Below, piece after piece: positions 8,795-18,603 of a stretch of DNA of 35,559 nucleotides (position 1 is the stretch's first letter; the number at the start of each line of letters is the position of its first letter). Source of the stretch: Flavobacteriaceae bacterium (lineage in GTDB: Bacteria; Bacteroidota; Bacteroidia; Flavobacteriales; Flavobacteriaceae). Below the pieces are notes generated by a model. It worked only from the letters and a program-made list of their open reading frames with translations. It was not told the origin of the DNA and ran no database searches. Location: contig PAAD01000050.1 of NCBI GenBank assembly GCA_002698745.1, positions 1-35,559 of the forward strand, in the 5' to 3' direction. A program made the translations under genes and the position numbers.

Positions 8795-8824
8795 GTTCAA
8801 ATATTTTTATTTAGAGATTTGAAC
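8795..8824. terminator. possible bidirectional hairpin terminator
   Basis: Arms GTTCAAAT (8795-8802) and ATTTGAAC (8817-8824) are perfect inverted repeats around a 14-base AT-rich loop. They lie between the converging mutS2 and symporter genes. The stem is AT-rich and there is no strong U tract, so it is a modest candidate. Confidence 0.35.
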
Positions 8825-8844
8825 GTCTGTTTTAATAACTAATT

Positions 8845-10140
8845 CTAGTAATGATCATTCCGGTTTTTGACTTTTGGCTTACCAAGTTTACCAAGCCATT
8901 TGGCAACCATCAAAGATACTGAGGCGTCTCCTGTGACATTAACTGCAGTACGACACATATCAAGTGGTCTATCGACAGCAAAAATCAATGCCAAACCTGC
9001 CTCTGGTATACCTGCTTGAGCCAAAACAATTACCAGCATAACCATGCCAGCACCCGGAACCGCTGCTGAGCCAATAGAAGCTAATGTTGCAGTGGCAATA
9101 ATACCCAACTGCGCACCAAGGGTTAAATCCATTCCAAAAGTTTGTGCAATAAAAACAGCAGCAACAGCTTGGTATAAGCTCGTACCATCCATATTGATGG
9201 TTGCGCCTATGGGCAGTACAAAACTACTTACATCTTCATCAACACCCAAGTGTTCTTGCACACGTTCCATGGTGACAGGAAGTGTAGCAGCTGATGAACT
9301 TGTTGAAAACGCTAACAGTTGTGCAGGTGAGATCCCTTTTAGGAAAAAACCAATTTTCTTCCCTGTGATAAGTTGTACTAAAATCAAATAAAATATAGTC
9401 ATGCAAAGCAAGCCCAACAGTACTGTGATGGTGTATAAACCAAGTGCTTTAAACAAGTCGGCTGATGGCGCTTCGGCAACCAATGCTGCAAGAAGGGCAA
9501 ATACACCATAGGGTGCAGCAATCATAATCAAATCAATGAGCTTAAGTATGATTTCATTTAGTGCATCAAAAAAATCTTTAACATAATGAGATTTTTTCGG
9601 TGGAATAAGCACAATGCCTATTCCAAAAAATATTGCGAAGAAAATTACCTGTAACATATTGCCATTGTCTTGCATTGCAGCAAAAATGTTAGACGGAACC
9701 AAATCCACAAGTGCTTGCAAGGGGCCTGCTTCTTTTTGAGCTGCAGCAACAGATTGTTTGGCCGCTGCATCAGAAGCATAAACCGAAAGCAGTTCAGTTC
9801 TAGTTTCATCAGATATGGTATTGCCAGGTTTAATTACATTAACAATGCTTAAACCAATAGTAACAGCAGTAATAGTTGTGAGTAAATACAACCCGATGGT
9901 ACGCCCTCCCATACTGGAAAGCTTTGTAATGTCTTTTAAGTCTGATACTCCTTTAATTAATGAAGCCAATATCAAGGGTACTGCGATAAGTTTAAGTACA
10001 TTAATAAAAATAGTGCCAAATGGTTTTATCCAATGCATTACCAAACCCTTACCCCACTCAAATTGACTAATTAGCAAACCAAAGGTAACACCAAGAAGCA
10101 TTCCTAGTAAAATTTTCAAGTGCAGGGGCAGTTTTTTCAT
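8845..10140 (-). CDS. Dicarboxylate/amino acid:cation symporter (DAACS/SDF family)
   Basis: This 431-residue inner-membrane carrier takes up dicarboxylates or acidic amino acids with Na+ or H+. It has about eight hydrophobic helices and two hairpins. Family markers are the serine-rich re-entrant loop STSSSAATLP at 279-288, GATINMDGTS around 312-321 (the NMDGT motif of TM7) and the C-terminal RTAVNVTGDA that contacts substrate. A hydrophilic insert at about 108-140, rich in Ala, Gln and Lys, follows the third helix. Substrate choice (glutamate, aspartate or C4-dicarboxylate) is not resolved. The gene starts three bases after aroC, so the two are probably co-transcribed despite unrelated roles. 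Confidence 0.93.
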   Translation of the reverse strand: MKKLPLHLKILLGMLLGVTFGLLISQFEWGKGLVMHWIKPFGTIFINVLKLIAVPLILASLIKGVSDLKDITKLSSMGGRTIGLYLLTTITAVTIGLSIVNVIKPGNTISDETRTELLSVYASDAAAKQSVAAAQKEAGPLQALVDLVPSNIFAAMQDNGNMLQVIFFAIFFGIGIVLIPPKKSHYVKDFFDALNEIILKLIDLIMIAAPYGVFALLAALVAEAPSADLFKALGLYTITVLLGLLCMTIFYLILVQLITGKKIGFFLKGISPAQLLAFSTSSSAATLPVTMERVQEHLGVDEDVSSFVLPIGATINMDGTSLYQAVAAVFIAQTFGMDLTLGAQLGIIATATLASIGSAAVPGAGMVMLVIVLAQAGIPEAGLALIFAVDRPLDMCRTAVNVTGDASVSLMVAKWLGKLGKPKVKNRNDHY

Positions 10141-10143
10141 GTT

Positions 10144-11208
10144 TTATATTTTGGCGTTTTTATTGCGAAGACTAAAATCAGCCAATACCAAAGCAGCCAT
10201 GGCCTCAACTATAGGAACGGCACGAGGTACTACACAAGGATCGTGTCTGCCCTTACCATCAATAAAAACCTTATCTCCTTTTTTGTCAATGGTTTCTTGA
10301 GTCTGCATAATGGTTGCAACAGGCTTAAAAGCTACATTAAAATAAATGTCCATACCATTGCTTATACCCCCTTGTACACCACCTGAATAGTTGGTTTTGG
10401 TTGTACCATCTTCGTTGTATAAATCGTTATGTACACTTCCTTTTTTTGTAGCACCGAAAAAGCCACTACCATATTCAAATCCCTTAACGGCATTAATCGA
10501 AAGCATGGCTTGTCCAAGGGATGCATGAAGCTTATCAAAAACAGGTTCGCCCAAACCGATGGGAACATTTTTGATGATACAAGTAACCACACCCCCAACA
10601 GTATCTCCATCTTTACGAACTTGCTTTATATAGGCTTCCATTTTAGCTGCAACTAATTGATCTGGACAACGTACGGGATTAGTTTCAATATTAGAAAAAT
10701 TATGTGTGTTTTGTGGGTTTTCAATCGACAACTCCCCTACCGCAGAAACAAAAGCATGAATACTTATCGGAGCAATAAATTGTTTGGCAATACTACCTGC
10801 CACCACGCGGGCGGCGGTTTCACGTGCCGAACTTCTTCCGCCACCACGATAATCCCTTACGCCATATTTTTTATCATAAACATAATCGGCATGTGAAGGT
10901 CGGTAACTGTCTTTAATATGGCTGTAATCTTTTGATTTTTGATTGGTATTCACAATGGTAAATCCGATCGGCGTACCAGTAGTCAAACCCTCAAATACAC
11001 CTGAGTGAATAGCAACTGTATCGGGCTCTTTTCGCTGAGTTACAATAGTAGATTGTCCGGGTCTACGCCTATCTAAGTCTTCTTGAATTGCCGCAACATC
11101 AATTGCGACACCTGCTGGACAGCCTTCAATAACACCACCCAAGGCTGCTCCATGCGACTCACCATAGGTTGTTAAGCTAAATATTTTCCCAAAAGTATTT
11201 CCTGCCAT
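10144..11208 (-). CDS. aroC: Chorismate synthase
   Basis: AroC converts EPSP to chorismate, the last step of the shikimate pathway, using reduced FMN. The 354-residue protein contains the family signatures GESHG at 16-20, RRRPGQS at 47-53, RPSHAD at 103-108 and [10 protein letters not shown] at 122-131, and ends with the conserved [15 protein letters not shown] helix. The frame extends 13 codons upstream to an ATG at 11247, but homologues begin at [10 protein letters not shown]. An exact -7 box at 11223-11230 would lie inside the longer version, which favours the 11208 start. It leads a probable two-gene operon with the symporter. Confidence 0.97.
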   Translation of the reverse strand: MAGNTFGKIFSLTTYGESHGAALGGVIEGCPAGVAIDVAAIQEDLDRRRPGQSTIVTQRKEPDTVAIHSGVFEGLTTGTPIGFTIVNTNQKSKDYSHIKDSYRPSHADYVYDKKYGVRDYRGGGRSSARETAARVVAGSIAKQFIAPISIHAFVSAVGELSIENPQNTHNFSNIETNPVRCPDQLVAAKMEAYIKQVRKDGDTVGGVVTCIIKNVPIGLGEPVFDKLHASLGQAMLSINAVKGFEYGSGFFGATKKGSVHNDLYNEDGTTKTNYSGGVQGGISNGMDIYFNVAFKPVATIMQTQETIDKKGDKVFIDGKGRHDPCVVPRAVPIVEAMAALVLADFSLRNKNAKI

Positions 11209-11222
11209 TAAAAAAATTTTTT

Positions 11223-11230
11223 CAAAAGTA
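11223..11230 (-). promoter_or_regulatory. -7 box for aroC
   Basis: The minus strand reads TACTTTTG, an exact TAnnTTTG, 14 bases before the ATG at 11208. The nearest upstream TTG elements are at gaps of 14 and 24 bases, outside the usual spacing. Confidence 0.45.
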
Positions 11231-11324
11231 CGAATATATACAGTCAACGTAAAACAACTCTACAGAATTGTATTACAATATATTGGACGGTTAAAGTAAA
11301 TCAGTAATTCAAATTCCTTTTTCT

Positions 11325-11332
11325 TAAATTTG
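11325..11332 (+). promoter_or_regulatory. -7 box for the thioredoxin lipoprotein
   Basis: TAAATTTG matches TAnnTTTG exactly, 16 bases before the ATG at 11349, in the divergent spacer with aroC. No convincing -33 element is present. Confidence 0.45.
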
Positions 11333-11348
11333 CGAAAATATTATTTCC

Positions 11349-12482
11349 ATGCGAAATCATTTCTTATTAATACTACTCATACTTTTTGTTTCATGTCAAT
11401 CGTCCTCAGGTGATTATACTATAAATATTTCTGCTGATGTAGAAGATAATCACCAAATATTTCTTGTCAACTTTGATGAAAGCAATAAACCCAACGTTAT
11501 TGATACTCTCTTCGTAAAAGATGGTTTAACTTCTTATAACGGTATTTCGAAATTACCAGATTACCAATCTTTATGGGTAAACGGAGTAAGAGGATCTGTA
11601 CCAATCTTTGTAGAGCCAGGAGAAATTACAGTTGAACTTTATAAAGACAGTATTCAAGCTTCAAAAGTGAGCGGAACTAAAACAAACCTAGCCTTTAAAC
11701 GTTACATTGACGATATCAATCCATTATTTAAATCATTTTATGAAATTCAAAATGAAATGCGTAACGCGATGATTTCTCGTGACAGCTTAGCATACAAAGA
11801 TTTAGAAGACCAATTAAAAGAAATGCAAGCCAAGTTTAACTACTTCCAAATTGAGTATACGAAATCAAATCCAGACTCATATGTTTCAGCAATGGTATTG
11901 ATACAATTGGTCATGAACAAAGTAATTGATAATGAAGCAGCATATAAAATTTATAATGGCTTCAGTAAAAACATCAAAAAAACAAAATCGGCTGTAAAGA
12001 TTTATGAGCTGGTAGCTCCAAAAAAAGCTAAAGAAACAAAAGAGAACTCCAAAGATGGCGAAGTCAATGTTGGGGATAAAGCACCTGACTTTTCTGCACC
12101 TAACAACAATAATATTGCAGTTTCATTAAACAAATCACTTGGCAAATTGACTCTTTTAGATTTTTGGGCATCTTGGTGTGGCCCTTGTCGAATTGATAGT
12201 CCAAATCTTGTCAACGTACATAATAAATATAAAGATAAAGGCCTGGCTATAGTAGGTATATCACTTGACATACAAGAGAAGTCATGGAAAAAAGCCATTA
12301 TTAACGATCGTCTCGATTGGACACAGGTATCGCATTTGAAGCGTTGGGATGATCCTATTGCCTCTATGTATGGAGTTAATTCTATTCCTCAACTTTTTTT
12401 ATTGGACGAAAATGGAGTAGTAATAGCCAAGGAACGACATGCAGTAGATTTCATTCCCTTTATCGAAAAAATATTGCTTTAA
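11349..12482 (+). CDS. TlpA-like thioredoxin lipoprotein with DUF4369 domain
   Basis: The protein has 377 residues and begins with a lipoprotein signal peptide ending LFVSC, so Cys16 would be lipidated and the protein anchored in the periplasm or outer membrane. An N-terminal DUF4369 beta domain (about 20-120) and a helical linker precede a thioredoxin-fold domain (about 240-375) with FWASWCGPC; the redox Cys pair is 277 and 280. A cis-Pro follows in SIPQLFLLD. This architecture is common in Bacteroidota and is usually a periplasmic thiol-disulfide reductase, perhaps serving cytochrome or secreted-protein maturation. The specific partner is unknown. An acyltransferase gene follows after 25 bases. 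Confidence 0.93.
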   Translation: MRNHFLLILLILFVSCQSSSGDYTINISADVEDNHQIFLVNFDESNKPNVIDTLFVKDGLTSYNGISKLPDYQSLWVNGVRGSVPIFVEPGEITVELYKDSIQASKVSGTKTNLAFKRYIDDINPLFKSFYEIQNEMRNAMISRDSLAYKDLEDQLKEMQAKFNYFQIEYTKSNPDSYVSAMVLIQLVMNKVIDNEAAYKIYNGFSKNIKKTKSAVKIYELVAPKKAKETKENSKDGEVNVGDKAPDFSAPNNNNIAVSLNKSLGKLTLLDFWASWCGPCRIDSPNLVNVHNKYKDKGLAIVGISLDIQEKSWKKAIINDRLDWTQVSHLKRWDDPIASMYGVNSIPQLFLLDENGVVIAKERHAVDFIPFIEKILL

Positions 12483-12507
12483 AGCATATTCACCTATTTT
12501 AGGCTTA

Positions 12508-13389
12508 ATGGAGCGACTCACTTTTATTATCACATTTCCTTTTTTGTTGCTTATTTCATGGATGCCATTTGGAATATTATATTTATTCTCTGACATACTT
12601 TACTATTTACTTTATCATGTGGCTGGCTATCGTAAAAATGTAGTCCGTGAAAACATCAAGCTTTCTGGACTAGTTAAAACAAAAAAAGAAGCACTAGCTA
12701 TTGAAAGAAAGTTTTATCGCTATTTATGTGATTTGTTTTTGGAAATTATCAAAGTAAAGGGAATGTCAAAAAATGCCATGATGCGTCGCTTTAAATTAAC
12801 AAATCCCTCTATGTTAAAAGATTTCGCAAGAATGAATAAGTCTGTTTTTGTAATGGCAGGGCATTACGGAAATTTTGAATGGCTGTTGTCATTAGGACAT
12901 CACACCCCACACACCGCACACGGAATTTATGCACCATTGCAAAACCCCTATTTTGACAAATATTTAAAAAAGGTACGATCCTTACACGGATCTTTTCTTA
13001 TATCAAGGAAAAAGTTTCGTGAGCAATTTACTAATATGCAACATAGAAAAGAATTAACAGTTATTGGTTTTGCAGCAGATCAATCACCACAAGACAAAAA
13101 AAAGAATTACTTCCGCGACTTTTTTGGTCACGAAGTCCCTGTATTTACTGGTGCCGAACGACTAGGTAAAACGTTCGATGTACCTATTTTAATGGCAAAA
13201 GTTAGACGTATTAAAAGAGGTTATTACGAAACAACATTAAACATATTAGCCGAAAATCCTAGGACTCTCCCCGACTATGCAATTACAGACTTTTTTTACG
13301 AACAATTGGAAGCTTTAATAAAAGAAGATCCATCTTTGTACTTTTGGTCACACAATCGTTTTAAACTGATGCGACAAACTCAGCAATAA
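12508..13389 (+). CDS. Lysophospholipid / lipid A-type acyltransferase (LpxL/HtrB family)
   Basis: This 293-residue membrane-bound acyltransferase has an N-terminal hydrophobic anchor (about 5-40) followed by RKNVVRENIKLSG, the usual entry into the LpxL family. The catalytic HX4E is visible as His119 to Glu124 in GHYGNFEW. FAADQSPQ and the PVFTGAERLGK segment are further family signs. It probably transfers a secondary acyl chain to lipid A or a related lipid at the inner membrane. Exact substrate is inference. Its 3' end overlaps the opposing glmM gene by 29 bases. Confidence 0.92.
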   Translation: MERLTFIITFPFLLLISWMPFGILYLFSDILYYLLYHVAGYRKNVVRENIKLSGLVKTKKEALAIERKFYRYLCDLFLEIIKVKGMSKNAMMRRFKLTNPSMLKDFARMNKSVFVMAGHYGNFEWLLSLGHHTPHTAHGIYAPLQNPYFDKYLKKVRSLHGSFLISRKKFREQFTNMQHRKELTVIGFAADQSPQDKKKNYFRDFFGHEVPVFTGAERLGKTFDVPILMAKVRRIKRGYYETTLNILAENPRTLPDYAITDFFYEQLEALIKEDPSLYFWSHNRFKLMRQTQQ

Positions 13390-14746
13390 TCGCTTCTATT
13401 TTTTCGATTTTTGCTTTTATTTTATCTTGCGATTTTGCTTCAGCATACAATCTTATGATTGGTTCCGTATTAGATTTTCGTAAGTGAATCCAGGAATCAT
13501 CAAAATCAATTTTAACTCCGTCAATTGTAGTTACACGTGCATCTTCAAAACTAGTTGCAATAGTATCAAGCAATGCATCTGCGTTCCAAGAAGATGAGAG
13601 ATCAATTTTCTTTTTATACATTACATAAGAAGTATAGCGCTCTTTGAGTTTAGATACTCTAATATTTTCATTTGCTATATGAGACAAAAAAAGAGCAATA
13701 CCGACTAGAGCATCTCGACCGTAGTGTAGTGCAGGAAGAATTACTCCACCATTACCTTCACCGCCGATAAGTGCTTTGACCTCTTTCATTTTGCTAACAA
13801 CGTGTAACTCACCTATTGCACTTGCGTGATAATTAACATTATAATCGTTTGCTAAATCAGCAAGTGCCCTTGAAGATGATAAATTAGATACAATAGGACC
13901 CTTTTCTGCTTTAAGAATATAATCAGCACAGGCAACAAGAGTGTATTCTTCACCAAAAAAGAGGCCATTTTCATCAATAAAAACAAGACGATCTACATCA
14001 GGATCAACAGCTATTCCCAAATCTGCACGTTGAGCAGTTACCTCATTTGATAAATCGGAGAGGTGTTCTTCAAGTGGTTCTGGATTGTGTGGAAATTCAC
14101 CGTTTGGTGTACAATAAATTTTATGCACTTTTACCCCTAGCTGCTCCAGCAACAAAGGCACAGCGATACCCCCAGATGAATTAACACCATCGACAACTAC
14201 ACTAAATCCTGCTGATTTAATAGCTGAAACATTTACCTGTGGAAGGCTAATAATCGAATCAATGTGTGCTGAGATTGCATCACTAACTATACTAATTTTT
14301 CCTAGTCCATCTACTCCAACAAAATCAAACGATTGTTCTTTTACATATTGCATAAGTTGAACTCCTTCATCAACATTGATAAATTCGCCTTTGTTATTTA
14401 ATAATTTTAACGCATTCCAATGCTTGGGATTGTGACTGGCTGTAATGACTATACCACCCTGTGCTTGTTTACGAACCACTTCCATTTCAACAGTAGGAGT
14501 GGTAGAAAGGCCAATATCAATCACATCTATTCCAAGACCAACAAGAGTCATTTGTACCAGTGACTGAACCATTGGACCGGAAATTCGTGCATCACGGCCT
14601 ACAACTACTGTTACTGACCTATGTTTAATTTTTAACCAGCTTCCGTAAGCTGCAGCAAAAGCAACTACATTAATTGGTGTAAGATTGTTATTAATTTCTC
14701 CACCGATAGTGCCACGAATACCCGAAACGGATGCAATTAAAGTCAT
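13361..14746 (-). CDS. glmM: Phosphoglucosamine mutase (alpha-D-phosphohexomutase family)
   Basis: GlmM interconverts glucosamine 6-phosphate and 1-phosphate on the way to UDP-GlcNAc, for peptidoglycan and LPS. The 461-residue protein has the four phosphohexomutase motifs: phosphoserine loop TASHNPKHWNALK with Ser104, metal loop DPDVDR at 248-253, sugar loop GGEGNGG at 328-334 and phosphate loop RKSNTEPIIRLY near 424. Bacteroidota enzymes of this type are often annotated GlmM, though phosphomannomutase activity cannot be excluded from sequence. It is a single gene preceded by an exact -7 box and ends inside the tail of the acyltransferase gene. Confidence 0.88.
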   Translation of the reverse strand: MTLIASVSGIRGTIGGEINNNLTPINVVAFAAAYGSWLKIKHRSVTVVVGRDARISGPMVQSLVQMTLVGLGIDVIDIGLSTTPTVEMEVVRKQAQGGIVITASHNPKHWNALKLLNNKGEFINVDEGVQLMQYVKEQSFDFVGVDGLGKISIVSDAISAHIDSIISLPQVNVSAIKSAGFSVVVDGVNSSGGIAVPLLLEQLGVKVHKIYCTPNGEFPHNPEPLEEHLSDLSNEVTAQRADLGIAVDPDVDRLVFIDENGLFFGEEYTLVACADYILKAEKGPIVSNLSSSRALADLANDYNVNYHASAIGELHVVSKMKEVKALIGGEGNGGVILPALHYGRDALVGIALFLSHIANENIRVSKLKERYTSYVMYKKKIDLSSSWNADALLDTIATSFEDARVTTIDGVKIDFDDSWIHLRKSNTEPIIRLYAEAKSQDKIKAKIEKIEAIIAEFVASV

Positions 14747-15096
14747 TCTTTTATTTTGTCAAATATAAGCATACATGCGCACATGAATTATTTAGCTCTC
14801 TTAGTCTTACCATAAATAGTAATTGGCTTACTTTTAGGTAATTTTATATATGATCATGAAATTATAAAGACTTGTATTTATTTACAGTTTTTTACATTGT
14901 TTTAAATAAATAGCTAATCGCTTAGGCATGTATGACCTGCAAATCAGTGCAAAACCACTTAAATATAATTTCACTTTTTCAAGCAAAATTCTTAAAATTT
15001 TAAACTGAATTCTTTGTCTATTGTGAATTAATTAAAAAAGACACACTTCAGTAAAAACTTAACAAAAATAAATTATATTAGAAGCTTGACTTTGCT
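14747..15096. other. AT-rich intergenic region between glmM and uvrA
   Basis: This 350-base spacer between divergent genes holds no reading frame of note, no tRNA and no clear repeat. On the glmM side there is a -7 box. On the uvrA side a weaker TGACTTTG (one mismatch from TAnnTTTG) ends a few bases before the uvrA ATG. I see no LexA-type operator that I could support. Confidence 0.5.
14760..14767 (-). promoter_or_regulatory. -7 box for glmM
   Basis: The minus strand reads TATATTTG, an exact TAnnTTTG, 13 bases before the glmM ATG at 14746. No TTTG is found at the -33 position. Confidence 0.45.
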
Positions 15097-17922
15097 ATGA
15101 AAGATACGATTATTGTTAAGGGAACCCGAGTACACAACTTGCGAGACATCGACGTGGAGATTCCTCGAAACCAGCTTGTTGTGATTACTGGCCTTTCCGG
15201 TAGCGGAAAATCCTCTCTTGCATTTGATACTCTTTATGCCGAAGGTCAACGTCGCTACATTGAAACTTTTTCTGCTTATGCACGTCAATTTTTGGGAGCA
15301 TTAGAACGCCCTGATGTAGATAAAATTGATGGGCTATCCCCTGTCATTGCAATTGAACAGAAAACTTCAGGCAAAAGTCCACGGTCTACTGTTGGCACCA
15401 TCACTGAAATATATGACTTCTTAAGACTACTGTATGCCCGTACTGCTGACGCATACAGCTATCAAAGTCATGAAAAAATGGTGCAGTATACAGACACCGA
15501 AATTCAAGTCGCTATCGAATCGCTTTACAAAAACAAAAAAATTGCCATACTTGCCCCTATTGTACAATCACGAAAGGGTCATTACCGTGAACTATTTGCA
15601 TCTATTTTTAAGCAAGGATTTACAAGGGTGAGGACAGATGGAAAATTTGTAGAACTGGTACCTAACTTTAAACTTGATCGGTACAAAAATCACGATATTG
15701 AAATTGTTATTGATAGGGTACTTGTCAAAACGTCAAAAACTGATAGTAAGCGCTTAGCAGACAGTATAGAAACCGCCATGTATCACGGCAAAGATATGCT
15801 CATGATTTACGACTATGAAACTGAAGAGACACGCTTCTACAGTCGTAAATTAATGTGTCCAACCAGTGGAATTTCATATGCAGCTCCAGAACCCAACACT
15901 TTTTCGTTTAACTCCCCTAAGGGAATGTGTACTTCTTGTAATGGCTTGGGGGTTGTACACAAGGTAAATCATAAAAAAATCATCCCCGATACATCTATAT
16001 CTATCAAGGCTGGTGGTATTTGCCCTCTAGGAGAAGAAAAAAGTAATTGGACATTTAAGCAAATAAATAGCATCGCTCAACGCTATAACTTTTCACTTAC
16101 AGATCCTATAAAAGATATCCCAAAAGATGGTATGGAGGTTATATTAAATGGTGGTAAAGAACGCTTTTCTGTAGCGTCCAAGTCTTTAGGGATCACTAGA
16201 GATTATAGTATTGATTATGATGGCGTCATTCCATTTTTGGAACATCAATTCAATGAAGCACATTCATCTGCGCTTAAACGGTGGGCAAAAGATTTTATGG
16301 ATGAAGTCAAATGCCCTAACTGTGCTGGTGCAAGGCTCAGAAAAGAAGCTCTTTTCTTTAAAATTGGCGATAAAGGGATTGCTGATTTGACAAATATGGA
16401 TATTTTACAATTACATATTTGGATACAAGGTATTCGTTGTTCTTTAACTAAAAAACAGCTTATCATTGCAAATGAAGTTCTGATTGAAATAGAAAAACGT
16501 TTGCAGTTTCTATTAGACGTAGGGTTAGAATATCTCACTTTGAACCGCAGTGCCAAAACACTGTCTGGAGGCGAATCACAACGCATCCGTTTGGCAACAC
16601 AAATTGGAGCTCAATTGGTAGGAGTACTTTATATCTTAGATGAACCCAGTATTGGTTTACACCAACGCGACAACCAAAAACTAATTGAATCACTTATAAA
16701 ATTACGTGATATCGGCAATTCAGTAATTGTAGTAGAGCATGACAAAGATATTATGCTAAAGGCTGATTATTTAATAGATATGGGCCCTGGTGCTGGACGT
16801 CACGGCGGAAAGGTTGTGGCAGCAGATAATCCGAAACGGATTAAACAGATGGATACTGAAACAGCATCTTATTTGATGGGTAAAAAGCAAATTGAAGTTC
16901 CAAAAAAAAGACGTTTAGGAAACGGAAAAAAACTAGAATTAAAAGGCTGTAGAGGCAACAACCTCAAGCATGTAGACCTCACCATCCCACTGGGCACCAT
17001 GATTGGAGTTACTGGGGTGTCAGGTAGTGGAAAATCTACTCTGATAAACGAAACCCTCTACCCAATTCTAAACCAACATTTCTTTAGAGCCGTAAAGAAA
17101 CCCTTACCTTTCAATTCAATTAAAGGTTTGATTTACATTGATAAAGTAATTGATATCAACCAATCCCCTATTGGCCGTACTCCTCGAAGTAATCCTGTGA
17201 CTTATACAGGAATCTTTGGGGAAATTCGCCAATTGTTTACTAAAACACCAGAAGCCATGATACGTGGCTATAAGCCAGGCAGGTTTAGTTTTAATGTGAA
17301 AGGTGGCCGTTGTGAAGCTTGTCAAGGTGCAGGTGTAAAAACCATTGAAATGAATTTTTTACCTGATGTATATGTTCATTGTGATTCGTGTTATGGAAAA
17401 AGATTCAATAGAGAAACTCTTGAAATCAAGTATCGAAATAAAAATATTAGCGATATTTTGGAGATGACAATCAACGATTCATGCCGCTTTTTTGAGCCAT
17501 ATCCCAAAATTTATCGTAAATTAAAAACCATTCAAGATGTTGGATTGGGGTACATAACGCTTGGACAACAATCTACAACGCTTTCAGGTGGTGAAGCTCA
17601 ACGTATTAAGTTGGCGACCGAATTATCTAAAAAAGATACAGGACAGACGTTGTATATTTTAGATGAGCCTACAACAGGTTTACACTTCGAAGACATTCGG
17701 GTATTGATGAATGTACTAAACCGATTAGTCGATAAAGGAAATACCATGATTATCATCGAACATAATATGGATGTAATCAAGCAGATGGATCATATTATTG
17801 ATATAGGTCCTGAAGGGGGAGGAAAAGGGGGAACCATATGTTGCACTGGAACACCTGAAGAAATCATTAAAAACAAGTCTAACCATACTGCCCGTTTTTT
17901 ACGGCAGGAATTAATAAAATAA
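15097..17922 (+). CDS. uvrA: UvrA, excinuclease ABC subunit A
   Basis: UvrA scans DNA for bulky damage and loads UvrB in nucleotide excision repair. The 941-residue protein has both ABC modules: Walker A GLSGSGKS at 32-39 and GVSGSGKS at 640-647, LSGGESQRIRLA and LSGGEAQRIKLA signatures, and ILDEPSIGLH and ILDEPTTGLH Walker B motifs. The C-terminal zinc module is complete (Cys739/742 and Cys762/765). The N-terminal zinc site is not: Cys254, Ser257, Cys278, Cys281, with Ser in place of the second Cys. That may be normal in Bacteroidota. It is followed after three bases by a LOG-family gene. Confidence 0.97.
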   Translation: MKDTIIVKGTRVHNLRDIDVEIPRNQLVVITGLSGSGKSSLAFDTLYAEGQRRYIETFSAYARQFLGALERPDVDKIDGLSPVIAIEQKTSGKSPRSTVGTITEIYDFLRLLYARTADAYSYQSHEKMVQYTDTEIQVAIESLYKNKKIAILAPIVQSRKGHYRELFASIFKQGFTRVRTDGKFVELVPNFKLDRYKNHDIEIVIDRVLVKTSKTDSKRLADSIETAMYHGKDMLMIYDYETEETRFYSRKLMCPTSGISYAAPEPNTFSFNSPKGMCTSCNGLGVVHKVNHKKIIPDTSISIKAGGICPLGEEKSNWTFKQINSIAQRYNFSLTDPIKDIPKDGMEVILNGGKERFSVASKSLGITRDYSIDYDGVIPFLEHQFNEAHSSALKRWAKDFMDEVKCPNCAGARLRKEALFFKIGDKGIADLTNMDILQLHIWIQGIRCSLTKKQLIIANEVLIEIEKRLQFLLDVGLEYLTLNRSAKTLSGGESQRIRLATQIGAQLVGVLYILDEPSIGLHQRDNQKLIESLIKLRDIGNSVIVVEHDKDIMLKADYLIDMGPGAGRHGGKVVAADNPKRIKQMDTETASYLMGKKQIEVPKKRRLGNGKKLELKGCRGNNLKHVDLTIPLGTMIGVTGVSGSGKSTLINETLYPILNQHFFRAVKKPLPFNSIKGLIYIDKVIDINQSPIGRTPRSNPVTYTGIFGEIRQLFTKTPEAMIRGYKPGRFSFNVKGGRCEACQGAGVKTIEMNFLPDVYVHCDSCYGKRFNRETLEIKYRNKNISDILEMTINDSCRFFEPYPKIYRKLKTIQDVGLGYITLGQQSTTLSGGEAQRIKLATELSKKDTGQTLYILDEPTTGLHFEDIRVLMNVLNRLVDKGNTMIIIEHNMDVIKQMDHIIDIGPEGGGKGGTICCTGTPEEIIKNKSNHTARFLRQELIK

Positions 17923-17925
17923 GTC

Positions 17926-18600
17926 ATGGGAAATACATGGACAGATATGAAATCGAGTAACTCATGGTTAACCTTTAAAATTATGGGAGAATTTGTCTCG
18001 GGTTTTGAACAAATGGGGATGATAAAGCCCTGCGTATCAATATTTGGTTCAGCACGTACAAAACCCACTGAAAGTTATTATAAAGAAACTGTTGAAATTG
18101 CAGAGAAAATTGTCAAGCAAGGTTTTGGTGTTATCACGGGTGGTGGCCCTGGTCTTATGGAAGCCGCAAACAAAGGAGCGCAACAAGGAAATGGAACTTC
18201 TGTTGGACTTGTTATTGAGTTACCATTTGAACAAGACAAAAATCGTTATATTGATAATGACAAAAGGATAAATTTTGATTACTTTTTTGTGCGTAAGGTT
18301 ATGTTTATTAAATATGCACAAGCATTTGTGGTCATGCCTGGAGGTTTTGGCACACTAGACGAACTCTTTGAATCACTAACACTTATTCAAACTGAAAAAA
18401 TTAAAAAATTTCCAATCGTTTTATTTGGCTCAAAATTCTGGTCTGGTTTAATTGATTGGATTAAAAATACACTCTTATTAGAATATCAGCACATAAGTCC
18501 TGAAGACTTAGAATTAATCAAAATAGTTGATGATGTTGATGAAGCAGTAAAACACGTTTCTCAATTCCACACCAAACGAAAATTCACTACTAATTTTTAA
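17926..18600 (+). CDS. LOG family protein (TIGR00730-type nucleotide phosphoribohydrolase)
   Basis: This 224-residue Rossmann-fold protein has the lysine-decarboxylase-like LOG motifs: GGGPGLMEA at 72-80, Arg123-Lys124 in RKVMF, and PGGFGTLDE at 138-146. The family in bacteria and plants hydrolyses nucleoside 5'-monophosphates to the base and ribose 5-phosphate, producing free cytokinin-type bases in plants; old annotations as lysine decarboxylase are wrong. The natural substrate here is unknown. It lies three bases after uvrA and three bases before the next gene, so all three are likely co-transcribed. Confidence 0.92.
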   Translation: MGNTWTDMKSSNSWLTFKIMGEFVSGFEQMGMIKPCVSIFGSARTKPTESYYKETVEIAEKIVKQGFGVITGGGPGLMEAANKGAQQGNGTSVGLVIELPFEQDKNRYIDNDKRINFDYFFVRKVMFIKYAQAFVVMPGGFGTLDELFESLTLIQTEKIKKFPIVLFGSKFWSGLIDWIKNTLLLEYQHISPEDLELIKIVDDVDEAVKHVSQFHTKRKFTTNF

Positions 18601-18603
18601 ATA

